The notes under the pieces are model-generated. The model saw nothing but the letters and a program-made list of their open reading frames with translations, ran no database searches and was not told where the DNA came from. Shown one piece after another: positions 7,395 through 13,460 of a stretch of DNA of 13,460 bases. Both the position numbers and the translations under genes were made by a program. The stretch spans positions 1 through 13,460 of the forward strand of contig JAUYFR010000240.1 in assembly GCA_030690855.1 (NCBI GenBank), written 5' to 3'. The DNA is from Gallionellaceae bacterium. GTDB lineage: Bacteria; Pseudomonadota; Gammaproteobacteria; Burkholderiales; Gallionellaceae. The stretch's first letter is position 1. Every line of letters starts with the position of its first letter.

Positions 7395-8339
7395 ATGAAA
7401 AATAAAACCATTACATCACAAGACCGATTTCAGTCAGTCATCTGGTTGCTGATTATTTTGGCAGGGTCTGTGTTCCTAATCGAAACACTGCTCATGATTT
7501 TATTGGCCATATTGCCACCCATGTCCGAAGTGGACTCTATGCTATTGGATGCGTCTTTGCTGTCCGTCCTGCTCTTCCCCATATTTTATTTTCTGGTTTT
7601 TCGCCCGCTGATGCTCAGTATTAGCGTACGCAGGCAGTCAGAGAGCGCGCTGCGAGAAAGCCAAGCACAAGCGATGAGGGCGCTTGAAGAGTTACGCCAC
7701 CAAAAATTCGCTTTGGATCAACATGCCATCGTTGGCATCGCCGATGTGCGCGGCGTCATCCTGTATGCCAATGACCAGTTTTGTGCCATCAGCGGCTATT
7801 CGCGTGAAGAATTGCTGGGGCAGGATCACCGCATCCTTAATTCAGGCATTCATCCCAAAGCGTATTTTCGCGAGATGTATCGCACGATAGCGACAGGCGC
7901 TGTTTGGCACGGTGAGTTTTGTAATAAGGCGAAAGACGGGCATCTGTATTGGGTGAACACCACCATCGTCCCTTACATGGACGAACACAACAAACCCACT
8001 CAATATATTTCCATGCGCACCGACATCACCGAGCGCAAGCAAGCAGAGAGTAATTTAAAGAAGAGTGAAGAGCTTTGGAAGTTTGCCCTAGAAGGTTCGG
8101 GGGATGGTGTTTGGGATTGGAATTTTCAGACCGGTGAAGCTCAGTTCACAAAACTCTGGAAAGAAATGTTGGGCTTTAGCGAAACTGAAATTGAAAACAA
8201 AGCATCCGAATGGGAGCGTCGCGTCCACCCGCATGACTTGCCCGTAGTATTCGATGCCCTCCACGCACACATGGAAGGCAAGACGCACTCAGCCACTATT
8301 GAGTTTCGCATGCGGTGCAAAGATGGCAGTTGGAAGTGA
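7395..8339 (+). CDS. Sensor half of the split cyclase: two TM helices and PAS domains
   Basis: This 314-residue piece starts at ATG 7395 with only a weak ribosome-binding site. Residues 15-40 and 52-72 are hydrophobic helices separated by a short outside loop of about ten residues, followed by a basic segment and a coiled coil (about 76-102). The first PAS domain (about 104-215) contains the motifs ISGYSREELLG, NSGIHPKAYF and YWVNTTIVPYMDE and ends in the PAC motif DITERK. The second (from about 228) is a PAS-3-like domain with GVWDWN and HPHDLP, and it is cut at codon 315 inside its last strands. On its own this product would sense but have no enzymatic output, and the truncated second PAS domain may not fold. 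The ligand of either PAS domain cannot be told from the sequence. Confidence 0.75.
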   Translation: MKNKTITSQDRFQSVIWLLIILAGSVFLIETLLMILLAILPPMSEVDSMLLDASLLSVLLFPIFYFLVFRPLMLSISVRRQSESALRESQAQAMRALEELRHQKFALDQHAIVGIADVRGVILYANDQFCAISGYSREELLGQDHRILNSGIHPKAYFREMYRTIATGAVWHGEFCNKAKDGHLYWVNTTIVPYMDEHNKPTQYISMRTDITERKQAESNLKKSEELWKFALEGSGDGVWDWNFQTGEAQFTKLWKEMLGFSETEIENKASEWERRVHPHDLPVVFDALHAHMEGKTHSATIEFRMRCKDGSWK

Positions 8340-8357
8340 ATACTGGGCAGAGGCATC

Positions 8358-9008
8358 GTGGTGAGCCGTAGCAGTGATGGTAAGCCGTTGCGCCTAGTTG
8401 GAACGAATACAGACATTACCGAGCGCAAGCGTCTAGAAGATGAAGTGCGCCATCTGGCGTTTTACGATTCGCTGACTAATCTACCTAATCGCCGACTGCT
8501 GAATGACCGTTTAACTCAAGCCATGGCGGCTAGCAAACGCACTGCGAATTATGGTGCCGTGATGTTTATTGACTTGGACAATTTCAAACCGCTCAATGAC
8601 ACGCATGGCCATGTGGTAGGTGACCTGCTTTTGATTGAAACCGCTAATCGGCTAAAAAGTTGTGTGCGCGAAATGGATACCGTGGCGCGCTTTGGCGGTG
8701 ATGAGTTTGTGGTGATGCTGAGTGAGCTGGATGTAGATAAGACAGCCGCCACCACAGAAGCGCGACTTGTAGCTGAAAAAATACTTGCCACTTTATCTAG
8801 CCCCTACTTGCTAGCAGTTAGCCATGATGGACAACCCATATCAACGGTCGAGCATCGCTGCACGGCGAGTATTGGCGTGGCGATATTTATCAACCATGAA
8901 AACAGCCAAGACGACATCCTTAAGTGGGCCGATGCGGCGATGTATCAGGCCAAAGAGGCCGGACGTAATTCGATCCGGTTTTATGATAAAGAAAAAGCTG
9001 TCGTGTGA
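8358..9008 (+). CDS. GGDEF half of the split cyclase, possible GTG restart
   Basis: This 216-residue frame could be translated from GTG 8358, or GTG 8361, with AGAGG at 8349-8353 as ribosome-binding site, 19 bases after the interrupting TGA. It carries the end of PAS 2 (DITERKRLE) and a complete GGDEF domain. Visible motifs are FYDSLTNLPNRRLL, the FIDLDNFKPLND metal/GTP-binding segment, the signature GGDEF (residues 113-117 of this piece) and the inhibitory I-site RxxD (REMD, 104-107) exactly five residues before it. All catalytic residues are present, so a freed domain could still be an active, product-inhibited diguanylate cyclase. The C-terminus ADAAMYQAKEAGRN is standard for the family. 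Whether it is expressed separately is unknown. Confidence 0.7.
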   Translation: MVSRSSDGKPLRLVGTNTDITERKRLEDEVRHLAFYDSLTNLPNRRLLNDRLTQAMAASKRTANYGAVMFIDLDNFKPLNDTHGHVVGDLLLIETANRLKSCVREMDTVARFGGDEFVVMLSELDVDKTAATTEARLVAEKILATLSSPYLLAVSHDGQPISTVEHRCTASIGVAIFINHENSQDDILKWADAAMYQAKEAGRNSIRFYDKEKAVV

Positions 9009-9017
9009 ACATCATCG

Positions 9018-9043
9018 CGGGGCTACGCAGCGCCCATACCCCG
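9018..9043 (+). terminator. Weak GC stem-loop after the cyclase gene
   Basis: CGGGG-C-TA pairs with TACCCCG with one bulged C and an 11-base loop, 10 bases after the TGA stop of the cyclase. No clear U-run follows, so this is a candidate 3'-end hairpin only. The rest of the 183-base convergent gap holds nothing else I can identify. Confidence 0.3.
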
Positions 9044-9176
9044 AAGCGGTTTAGTCCCCTAGCACGTCAGTGACGGTAACTTAAACAAAATTCTAAAATC
9101 TCAGATGGCGATGCCGTCCACTTAGTCTCCAATGGCAAGGGGGAAATGAGAATATTGTGCGCGCGTTTGTTTACGA

Positions 9177-9209
9177 AATTTAGTATCGTGTTTACAGCAA
9201 TACTAAATT
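9177..9209 (-). terminator. Inverted repeat across the proB stop, possible weak terminator
   Basis: AATTTAGTAT (9177-9186) and ATACTAAATT (9200-9209) form a perfect 10-bp stem with a 13-base loop containing the proB stop codon. The stem is nearly all A-T and the transcript continues without a U-run, so it is a poor intrinsic terminator. It could still protect the 3' end of the obgE-proB mRNA. Confidence 0.35.
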
Positions 9210-10310
9210 GTCTCGATGAATTAATTCTGACTCATCAACGTAGCCGAGGATGGCTTCGATTTCATTGCTGGGGTGGCGGGCAATGCGACGTGCTTCATCG
9301 GCGCTATAATTAACTAAGCCACGCGCAATGTCAGATCCATTTTGATCGAGAATGGCAACTACTGCGCCACGTTGAAACTCACCACTGATTTCAGTTGCGC
9401 CAATCGGCAAAAGACTCTTGCCTTCATTGCGGAGTGCGAGCACGGCTCCTATATCTAATTTTATTTTCCCAGTTACTTGCAAATGATCTGCAAGCCATTG
9501 TTTGCGGGCATCTAGCGCGAGCGAAGATGCCGTGAGTAACGTACCGATACTCTCGCCTTGCAGCAAGCGGGGTAGCACATTATTTTCGTGACCAGAAGCA
9601 ATCGCAGTATGTGCGCCACTGCGTGCTGCACGCTTAGCTGCGAGCACTTTAGTAATCATGCCACCACGCCCAATAGAACTTCCGGCGCCGCCTGCGATTG
9701 TTTCAAGATACGCTTCGCCCGCTTGAGCAAGACTGATAAGTGTCGCGTTTGGCTCCTTGCGAGGGTCTGCACTGTAAAGCCCAGTTTGGTCGGTGAGAAT
9801 AATCAGCGCATCTGCTTCGATCAAGTTTGTAACGAGCGCGCCTAGTGTGTCGTTATCACCAAATTTAATTTCATCCGTAACGACCGTATCGTTTTCGTTG
9901 ATGATAGGAATGACACCGAGGGTAAGCAATGTGCGCAGTGTTGAGCGAGCATTGAGATAGCGCTCACGATCTGCCAGATCAGCATGGGTAAGTAACACCT
10001 GTGCGGCGCGAAGTTTATGCTTACTGAAACAACTTTCATAGACTTGCACCAAGCCCATTTGGCCCACTGCGGCTGCCGCCTGAAGCTCATGCACGGCACT
10101 TGGGCGTTGCTTCCAGCCTAGACGTTGCATACCTTCTGCAATCGCACCCGAAGAAACCAAAACAACTTCACAGCCACGATCACGCAATGTAGCAATCTGC
10201 TGCGCCCAATTACCAATGGCAACGGTATCTAAGCCTTCACCTTGGTTAGTAACAAGACTGCTACCAACTTTGACAACAATACGTTTTGCTTGAAGGAGTA
10301 CAGTTTTCAT
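9192..10310 (-). CDS. proB: Glutamate 5-kinase with PUA domain
   Basis: ProB phosphorylates glutamate with ATP, the first committed step of proline synthesis in the cytoplasm, and is normally feedback-inhibited by proline. The 372-residue protein starts at ATG 10310 with MKTVLLQAKRIVVKVGSS; the open frame runs on to 10481 but those extra residues overlap obgE and are not family-like. The amino-acid kinase fold (about 1-255) shows VVKVGSSLV, VSSGAIAEG, PIINENDTV, KFGDNDTL (149-156), LTDQTGLY and the G-rich IGRGGMITK segment. A C-terminal PUA domain covers about 276-360. It begins 7 bases after the obgE stop, so the two share a transcript. The partner proA is not in the window. Length and motifs are normal. 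Confidence 0.96.
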   Translation of the reverse strand: MKTVLLQAKRIVVKVGSSLVTNQGEGLDTVAIGNWAQQIATLRDRGCEVVLVSSGAIAEGMQRLGWKQRPSAVHELQAAAAVGQMGLVQVYESCFSKHKLRAAQVLLTHADLADRERYLNARSTLRTLLTLGVIPIINENDTVVTDEIKFGDNDTLGALVTNLIEADALIILTDQTGLYSADPRKEPNATLISLAQAGEAYLETIAGGAGSSIGRGGMITKVLAAKRAARSGAHTAIASGHENNVLPRLLQGESIGTLLTASSLALDARKQWLADHLQVTGKIKLDIGAVLALRNEGKSLLPIGATEISGEFQRGAVVAILDQNGSDIARGLVNYSADEARRIARHPSNEIEAILGYVDESELIHRDNLVLL

Positions 10311-10317
10311 CGTTTGA

Positions 10318-11388
10318 TTAATCCGCCTCGACGTTGATTGCGCTTTCTTGTGCGCTCTCTGCAATCGCTTCACGCTCTTGTTTAGCAACCTGCTCCAAAT
10401 GTTCCATGATGGCGTAGGTAAGCTCTTTGCAGCCCTGCCCATTAATTGCTGAGATGACAAAGTGTCGAGTGTTTTCACCAAAGGCTTTTAGGAATGCGGC
10501 AACTGTTTCATCTGGCTCCGGTAGGAGGTCTAGCTTATTCAAGATCAACCAACGTGGCTTGTCATACAACGCTTCGTCGTATTTTTTCAATTCATTGAGA
10601 ATGGCGTGTGCTTCATACACGGGATCAACGCCTTCGTGCATCGGCGCGACGTCAACCAGATGCAGCAATAAACGCGTGCGTGCCAAGTGGCGTAAAAATT
10701 GATGGCCCAAGCCAGCTCCTTCAGCGGCACCCTCGATCAGACCGGGGATGTCTGCGATGACAAAGCTTTTCTCGGTATCCACGCGCACGACACCTAGATT
10801 CGGATGAAGAGTCGTGAATGGATAATCTGCAACCTTGGGACGTGCAGCAGAAACAGAACGAATGAACGTAGATTTACCTGCGTTTGGCATGCCGAGCAGA
10901 CCAACGTCTGCCAATACTTTTAATTCTAGTTGCAACTCACGACGTTCGCCTTCATCGCCTGGCGTGCATTGGCGCGGGGTACGGTTGGTGCTGGATTTGA
11001 AATGCAGATTACCAAGACCACCCTTGCCACCTTGGGCGAGTAGCGTTTTCTCTCCATCAAGCGCAAGGTCGGCAATGAGTTCGCCAGTGTTAATGTCAGT
11101 GATGACCGTACCAACTGGCATGTGCAGGAAGATGTCATCAGCACCTTTGCCATAGCAATCAGCGCCCCGACCAGATTCACCATTTTTAGCGCGATGATGT
11201 TTGGCAAAGCGAAAATCAACGAGCGTATTGATGTTGCGATCAGCCACAGCAAAGACGCTACCGCCCCAACCACCGTCGCCACCATCAGGACCACCTTTAG
11301 CGATATATTTTTCGCGACGAAAACTCGCAGCGCCGTTGCCGCCGTCGCCTGCGATTACTTCAATTTTGGATTCGTCGATGAATTTCAT
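10318..11388 (-). CDS. obgE: Obg GTPase, ribosome assembly factor
   Basis: ObgE (CgtA) is an essential GTPase that binds the large ribosomal subunit and links its assembly to the stringent response. The 356-residue protein has the glycine-rich Obg fold (about 1-158: GDGGNGAASFRREK, GGPDGGDGGWGG, GGKGGLGN) and the G domain (about 159-335). G motifs are GMPNAGKST (166-174), DIPG (213-216), NKLD (284-287) and SAI (313-315). A short acidic tail follows, as in Gram-negative Obg proteins. The ribosome-binding site is weak (GAAAG). A terminator lies just upstream, between rpmA and this gene, and no promoter is apparent in the remaining space. Expression therefore probably depends on read-through from rplU-rpmA or on a promoter inside rpmA. 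No yhbE gene intervenes, unlike in E. coli. Confidence 0.97.
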   Translation of the reverse strand: MKFIDESKIEVIAGDGGNGAASFRREKYIAKGGPDGGDGGWGGSVFAVADRNINTLVDFRFAKHHRAKNGESGRGADCYGKGADDIFLHMPVGTVITDINTGELIADLALDGEKTLLAQGGKGGLGNLHFKSSTNRTPRQCTPGDEGERRELQLELKVLADVGLLGMPNAGKSTFIRSVSAARPKVADYPFTTLHPNLGVVRVDTEKSFVIADIPGLIEGAAEGAGLGHQFLRHLARTRLLLHLVDVAPMHEGVDPVYEAHAILNELKKYDEALYDKPRWLILNKLDLLPEPDETVAAFLKAFGENTRHFVISAINGQGCKELTYAIMEHLEQVAKQEREAIAESAQESAINVEAD

Positions 11389-11407
11389 TGGAACTTTCTA
11401 AGCCACT

Positions 11408-11439
11408 AAAACAAAAAGCCCTATCGGCTGATAGGGCTT
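11408..11439 (-). terminator. Intrinsic terminator between rpmA and obgE
   Basis: AAGCCCTATC (11416-11425) and GATAGGGCTT (11430-11439) form a perfect 10-bp stem with a 4-base loop. On the minus strand the stem is followed at once by a U-rich run (TTTTTGTTTT, partly in the stem). It begins 17 bases after the rpmA stop and ends about 20 bases before the obgE start. This is a textbook Rho-independent terminator and should act as a partial stop within the operon. Confidence 0.85.
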
Positions 11440-11456
11440 GTCGTCAATCGGTGTTG

Positions 11457-11714
11457 TTACGCTGCGACGATGCTAACAGTCTTGCGCTTCAATGCACCTT
11501 TGATCGCGAACTGAACTTTGCCAGTGATCTTGGCAAACAGTGTGTGATCTTTACCCATGCCGACGTTGTCGCCTGCATGAACTTGCGTACCGCGTTGACG
11601 AATAATGATGCTACCTGCGCTGATCAACTCACCGCCATAGCTTTTTACGCCAAGTCGTTTTGAGTGCGAGTCGCGCCCGTTACTGGTACTACCGCCGCCT
11701 TTTTTCGATGCCAT
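11457..11714 (-). CDS. rpmA: 50S ribosomal protein L27 (bL27)
   Basis: L27 sits at the peptidyl-transferase centre of the large subunit, where its N-terminal tail contacts tRNA. The 85 residues equal the E. coli length and read MASKKGGGSTSNGRDS at the start, followed by KRLGVKSYGGELISAG, RQRGT and HAGDNVGMGKDHTLFA, all typical. The tail has MASKKGGG where many relatives have MAHKKAGG. A good Shine-Dalgarno sequence (AAGGAG at 11722-11727) lies 7 bases upstream. It follows rplU after 18 bases and precedes a strong terminator. Confidence 0.98.
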   Translation of the reverse strand: MASKKGGGSTSNGRDSHSKRLGVKSYGGELISAGSIIIRQRGTQVHAGDNVGMGKDHTLFAKITGKVQFAIKGALKRKTVSIVAA

Positions 11715-11732
11715 GGAGCTACTCCTTCAGAA

Positions 11733-12044
11733 TTAAGCTGAAATACCGTCGATGCGGATTTCAGTGTAGTTTTGACGATGACCTTGATGTTTCTGGTAGT
11801 GCTTACGACGACGCATTTTGAAAATGCTTACTTTGTCGTGACGGCCATGAGCAACAATGGTTGCCTTAACGGTTGCGCCAGTCAAAAGCGGCTTACCAAC
11901 TGATACCTTTTCGCCATTGCCAACCATCAGAACTTGATCTATTACAATCGCGCCGCCAACATCACCGGCAACGGTTTCAATTTTGAGTGTCTCGCCTTGG
12001 ATAACGCGATATTGCTTACCACCGGTTTTGATAACTGCGTACAT
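11733..12044 (-). CDS. rplU: 50S ribosomal protein L21 (bL21)
   Basis: L21 binds 23S rRNA in the large subunit. The 103-residue protein has the family start MYAVIKTGGKQYRV and the conserved basic segment KMRRRKHYQKHQGHRQNYTEIRI near the end, read here in two parts as KMRRRKHYQKHQGH and RQNYTEIRI. Length matches E. coli L21. It is the first gene of the rplU-rpmA unit, with a near-consensus promoter about 40 bases upstream and GAGGAC as ribosome-binding site. A short leader stem (GCGG/CCGC, 12061-12080 region) precedes it, too small to call a regulator. Confidence 0.98.
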   Translation of the reverse strand: MYAVIKTGGKQYRVIQGETLKIETVAGDVGGAIVIDQVLMVGNGEKVSVGKPLLTGATVKATIVAHGRHDKVSIFKMRRRKHYQKHQGHRQNYTEIRIDGISA

Positions 12045-12081
12045 AACGTCCTCGCTTTAATGCGGTTTTACAGAGCCGCGC

Positions 12082-12109
12082 ATTATACATAAACTCAACT
12101 AGCCGTCAA
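12082..12109 (-). promoter_or_regulatory. Strong sigma-70 promoter for rplU-rpmA(-obgE-proB)
   Basis: On the minus strand TTGACG (12104-12109, 5 of 6) is separated by 16 bases from TATAAT (12082-12087, perfect). Transcription would start near 12075, followed by a G+C-rich start region (GCGCGG) and a leader of about 30 bases. A perfect 6-bp inverted repeat (TCAAAA-CTGT-TTTTGA, 12106-12121) overlaps the -35 hexamer. This is the best promoter match in the window, as expected for ribosomal protein genes. Confidence 0.8.
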
Positions 12110-12148
12110 AACTGTTTTTGAAATTGTTTGTAGGCTGGGTTTTTTGAT

Positions 12149-13405
12149 TTATCGACGCATGGAGTCAAAGAATTCTGCGTTGTTTTTTGTGGCTTTAACC
12201 TTGTCCAACAGGAACTCCATCGCCTCAAGCTCATCCATCGGATAGAGCAACTTACGCAAAACCCAGATGCGCTGCAACAAATCTTGTTTGATCAACAACT
12301 CTTCTTTACGGGTGCCTGAACGGTTGACGTTAATGGCAGGATAAATACGTTTTTCGGCCATGCGACGATCTAAATGGATCTCCATATTGCCCGTACCTTT
12401 AAATTCCTCGTAGATCACATCGTCCATGCGTGAACCAGTGTCAACTAGTGCCGTTGCGATGATGGTGAGCGAGCCTCCCTCTTCAACGTTACGTGCCGCA
12501 CCAAAGAAACGTTTAGGGCGTTGCAGTGCGTTGGCATCAACACCACCCGTCAATACTTTTCCAGAAGACGGGATTACAGTGTTATAGGCACGCGCTAAAC
12601 GGGTAATAGAGTCGAGCAAAATGACCACATCTTTTTTATGCTCAACAAGGCGCTTGGCTTTTTCCAACACCATTTCGGCGACTTGTACGTGACGTGTGGC
12701 AGGCTCGTCGAACGTCGAAGCAACCACTTCGCCGCGAACAGAGCGGCTCATTTCAGTCACCTCTTCTGGTCGCTCATCGATCAATAGCACAATCAAGGTT
12801 GCGTCAGGATTATTGGCTGCGATGGAGTGGGCAATATGTTGCAACATCACCGTCTTGCCTGATTTTGGTGAAGCCACTAGCAAGCCGCGCTGACCTTTGC
12901 CAATTGGTGCGACAATGTCGATGATGCGGCCCGTGATGTTTTCTTCAGCGCGGATATCACGCTCTAAGCTGAGTTGCTGCGTAGGGAAAAGCGGTGTTAA
13001 GTTTTCGAACAGGATTTTATTCTTAGCATTTTCTGGTGCATCGCCATTTACTTTATCGACTTTAACCAGCGCCACATAACGCTCACCCTCTTTAGGTGTG
13101 CGAATTTCACCCTCAATCGAGTCCCCAGTATGAAGATTGAAGCGGCGCACCTGACTCGGGCTGACATAAATGTCATCAGGTCCAGCCAAATACGAGGTAT
13201 CAGGCGACCTCAGAAATCCAAAGCCATCTGGCAGCACCTCCAATGTTCCTTCGCCATAAATGCTCTCACCCTTTTTCGCCTGATTTTTCAGTAGCGCGAA
13301 AATCAAATCTTGTTTACGCATACGATTAGCGTTGTCGATTTGATTGATTGTTGCCATTTCAACGAGTTCTGTAATGTGCTTGGTTTTTAGGTCAGATAAG
13401 TGCAT
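12149..13405 (-). CDS. rho: Transcription termination factor Rho
   Basis: Rho is a hexameric RNA-dependent ATPase that loads on unstructured C-rich RNA and ends transcription. The 418 residues almost equal E. coli Rho (419). The N-terminal helical domain starts MHLSDLKTKHITELVEMA. The cold-shock-like primary RNA-binding domain has DGFGFLRS (60-67). The ATPase core has Walker A ASPKSGKT (178-185), the ERPEEVTEM segment (211-219), Walker B VVILLDS (260-266) and the Q/R-loop regions (SSGKVLTGGVD, RIYPAINVNRSGTR). No acidic or long insertion is present. The start follows the family but has no Shine-Dalgarno sequence; its leader is G-free and C/U-rich. Downstream lies the rplU promoter rather than rpmE, which often follows rho in beta- and gammaproteobacteria relatives. 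Confidence 0.97.
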   Translation of the reverse strand: MHLSDLKTKHITELVEMATINQIDNANRMRKQDLIFALLKNQAKKGESIYGEGTLEVLPDGFGFLRSPDTSYLAGPDDIYVSPSQVRRFNLHTGDSIEGEIRTPKEGERYVALVKVDKVNGDAPENAKNKILFENLTPLFPTQQLSLERDIRAEENITGRIIDIVAPIGKGQRGLLVASPKSGKTVMLQHIAHSIAANNPDATLIVLLIDERPEEVTEMSRSVRGEVVASTFDEPATRHVQVAEMVLEKAKRLVEHKKDVVILLDSITRLARAYNTVIPSSGKVLTGGVDANALQRPKRFFGAARNVEEGGSLTIIATALVDTGSRMDDVIYEEFKGTGNMEIHLDRRMAEKRIYPAINVNRSGTRKEELLIKQDLLQRIWVLRKLLYPMDELEAMEFLLDKVKATKNNAEFFDSMRR

Positions 13406-13447
13406 AGGGATGGGAGTTTAAGGAGATTAAGAAGAGATGAAATGGTT
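13406..13447 (-). promoter_or_regulatory. G-free C/U-rich rho leader, candidate rut site
   Basis: The 42 bases directly before the rho ATG contain no G on the coding strand and many UC/CC steps (for example CATCTCTTCTT and ACTCCCATCCCT). There is no Shine-Dalgarno sequence; the nearest motif, CTCCTT, is its complement. Rho binds such pyrimidine-rich, unstructured RNA, and rho genes in several bacteria are known to be autoregulated by Rho at the leader. The composition is seen; the autoregulation here is inferred. The leader may extend past the window edge. Confidence 0.5.
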
Positions 13448-13460
13448 CTTGCGATTAAGC

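Larger units (their letters stand above)
7395..9008 (+). pseudogene. Membrane PAS-PAS-GGDEF diguanylate cyclase interrupted by in-frame TGA
   Basis: The frame from ATG 7395 to TGA 9008 is continuous except for one TGA at 8337-8339 (codon 315), and reading frame and homology resume at once (ILGRG...). Conserved PAS domains have a tryptophan here (GSWKWIL-like), so the codon looks like a TGG-to-TGA change. Intact, it would be a 537-residue inner-membrane sensor that makes cyclic di-GMP: two helices, two PAS domains, then a GGDEF domain with all motifs. Because both halves remain otherwise undamaged, the change is recent, a sequencing error, or tolerated. TGA is used as a real stop elsewhere in the window, including at 9006-9008, so a changed genetic code is excluded. 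Ribosome restart at GTG 8358 is possible. As written, the cyclase would lose its membrane and PAS regulation. Confidence 0.75.

Noticed and set aside
8337..8339. TGA read as tryptophan (alternative code) or selenocysteine
   Set aside because: TGA ends other genes here (1352-1354, 9006-9008), Trp is encoded by TGG throughout, and the expected residue is Trp, not Cys/Sec.
10311..10481. Upstream extension of proB to a start at 10481
   Set aside because: The extra 57 residues overlap the end of obgE and do not resemble glutamate kinase; the family start MKTVLLQAKRIVVKVGSS begins at 10310.
13448..13460. Possible 3' end of an upstream gene (for example trxA) at the window edge
   Set aside because: Only about a dozen bases are visible, too few to support any gene.
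1..13460. tRNA, rRNA, CRISPR, insertion sequence, attachment site or toxin-antitoxin signatures
   Set aside because: None seen on either strand; no repeated spacer pattern, transposase frame or tRNA-like fold was noticed by eye.

Overview
The window looks like core chromosome of a betaproteobacterium with a moderate G+C content (roughly half, judged by eye). Three things point there: the ribosomal and GTPase gene order rplU-rpmA-obgE-proB, a glutamine-dependent NAD synthase gene directly followed by a glnB-type PII gene, and a Rho protein beginning MHLSDLK. The two-component and PAS/GGDEF content would fit an environmental lineage such as Nitrosomonadales/Gallionellaceae, but that finer placement is a guess. 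I see no tRNA, rRNA, CRISPR array, insertion sequence or phage gene.

Plus strand, 1-2769: a tight three-gene envelope unit. A CHASE2 sensor truncated by the window edge overlaps (ATGA) a secreted SH3-domain protein, followed 9 bases later by a periplasmic M48 metallopeptidase. Plus strand, 2797-7207: nadE, glnB and a large Ser/Thr kinase-HDOD-GAF protein. Between glnB and the kinase lies a compact RNA element. A perfect 11-bp hairpin buries a strong Shine-Dalgarno sequence, its loop can pair with a nearby start codon, and a 12-codon minicistron overlaps the kinase start. The kinase itself has no Shine-Dalgarno sequence. Plus strand, 7395-9008: a membrane PAS-PAS-GGDEF diguanylate cyclase split by one in-frame TGA where a conserved tryptophan is expected.

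Minus strand, 13405-9192 (reading leftward): rho, then a strong sigma-70 promoter driving rplU (L21) and rpmA (L27), an intrinsic terminator, then obgE and proB. The terminator between rpmA and obgE should lower the output of obgE and proB relative to the ribosomal proteins. The rho leader is 42 bases without G and has no Shine-Dalgarno sequence, as expected of a Rho-binding (rut-like) autoregulatory leader. The diguanylate cyclase and proB converge on a 183-base gap holding only weak inverted repeats.

The best candidates for something undescribed are the glnB-kinase RNA element and the nonsense-split cyclase. Most other content is recognisable housekeeping or signalling.
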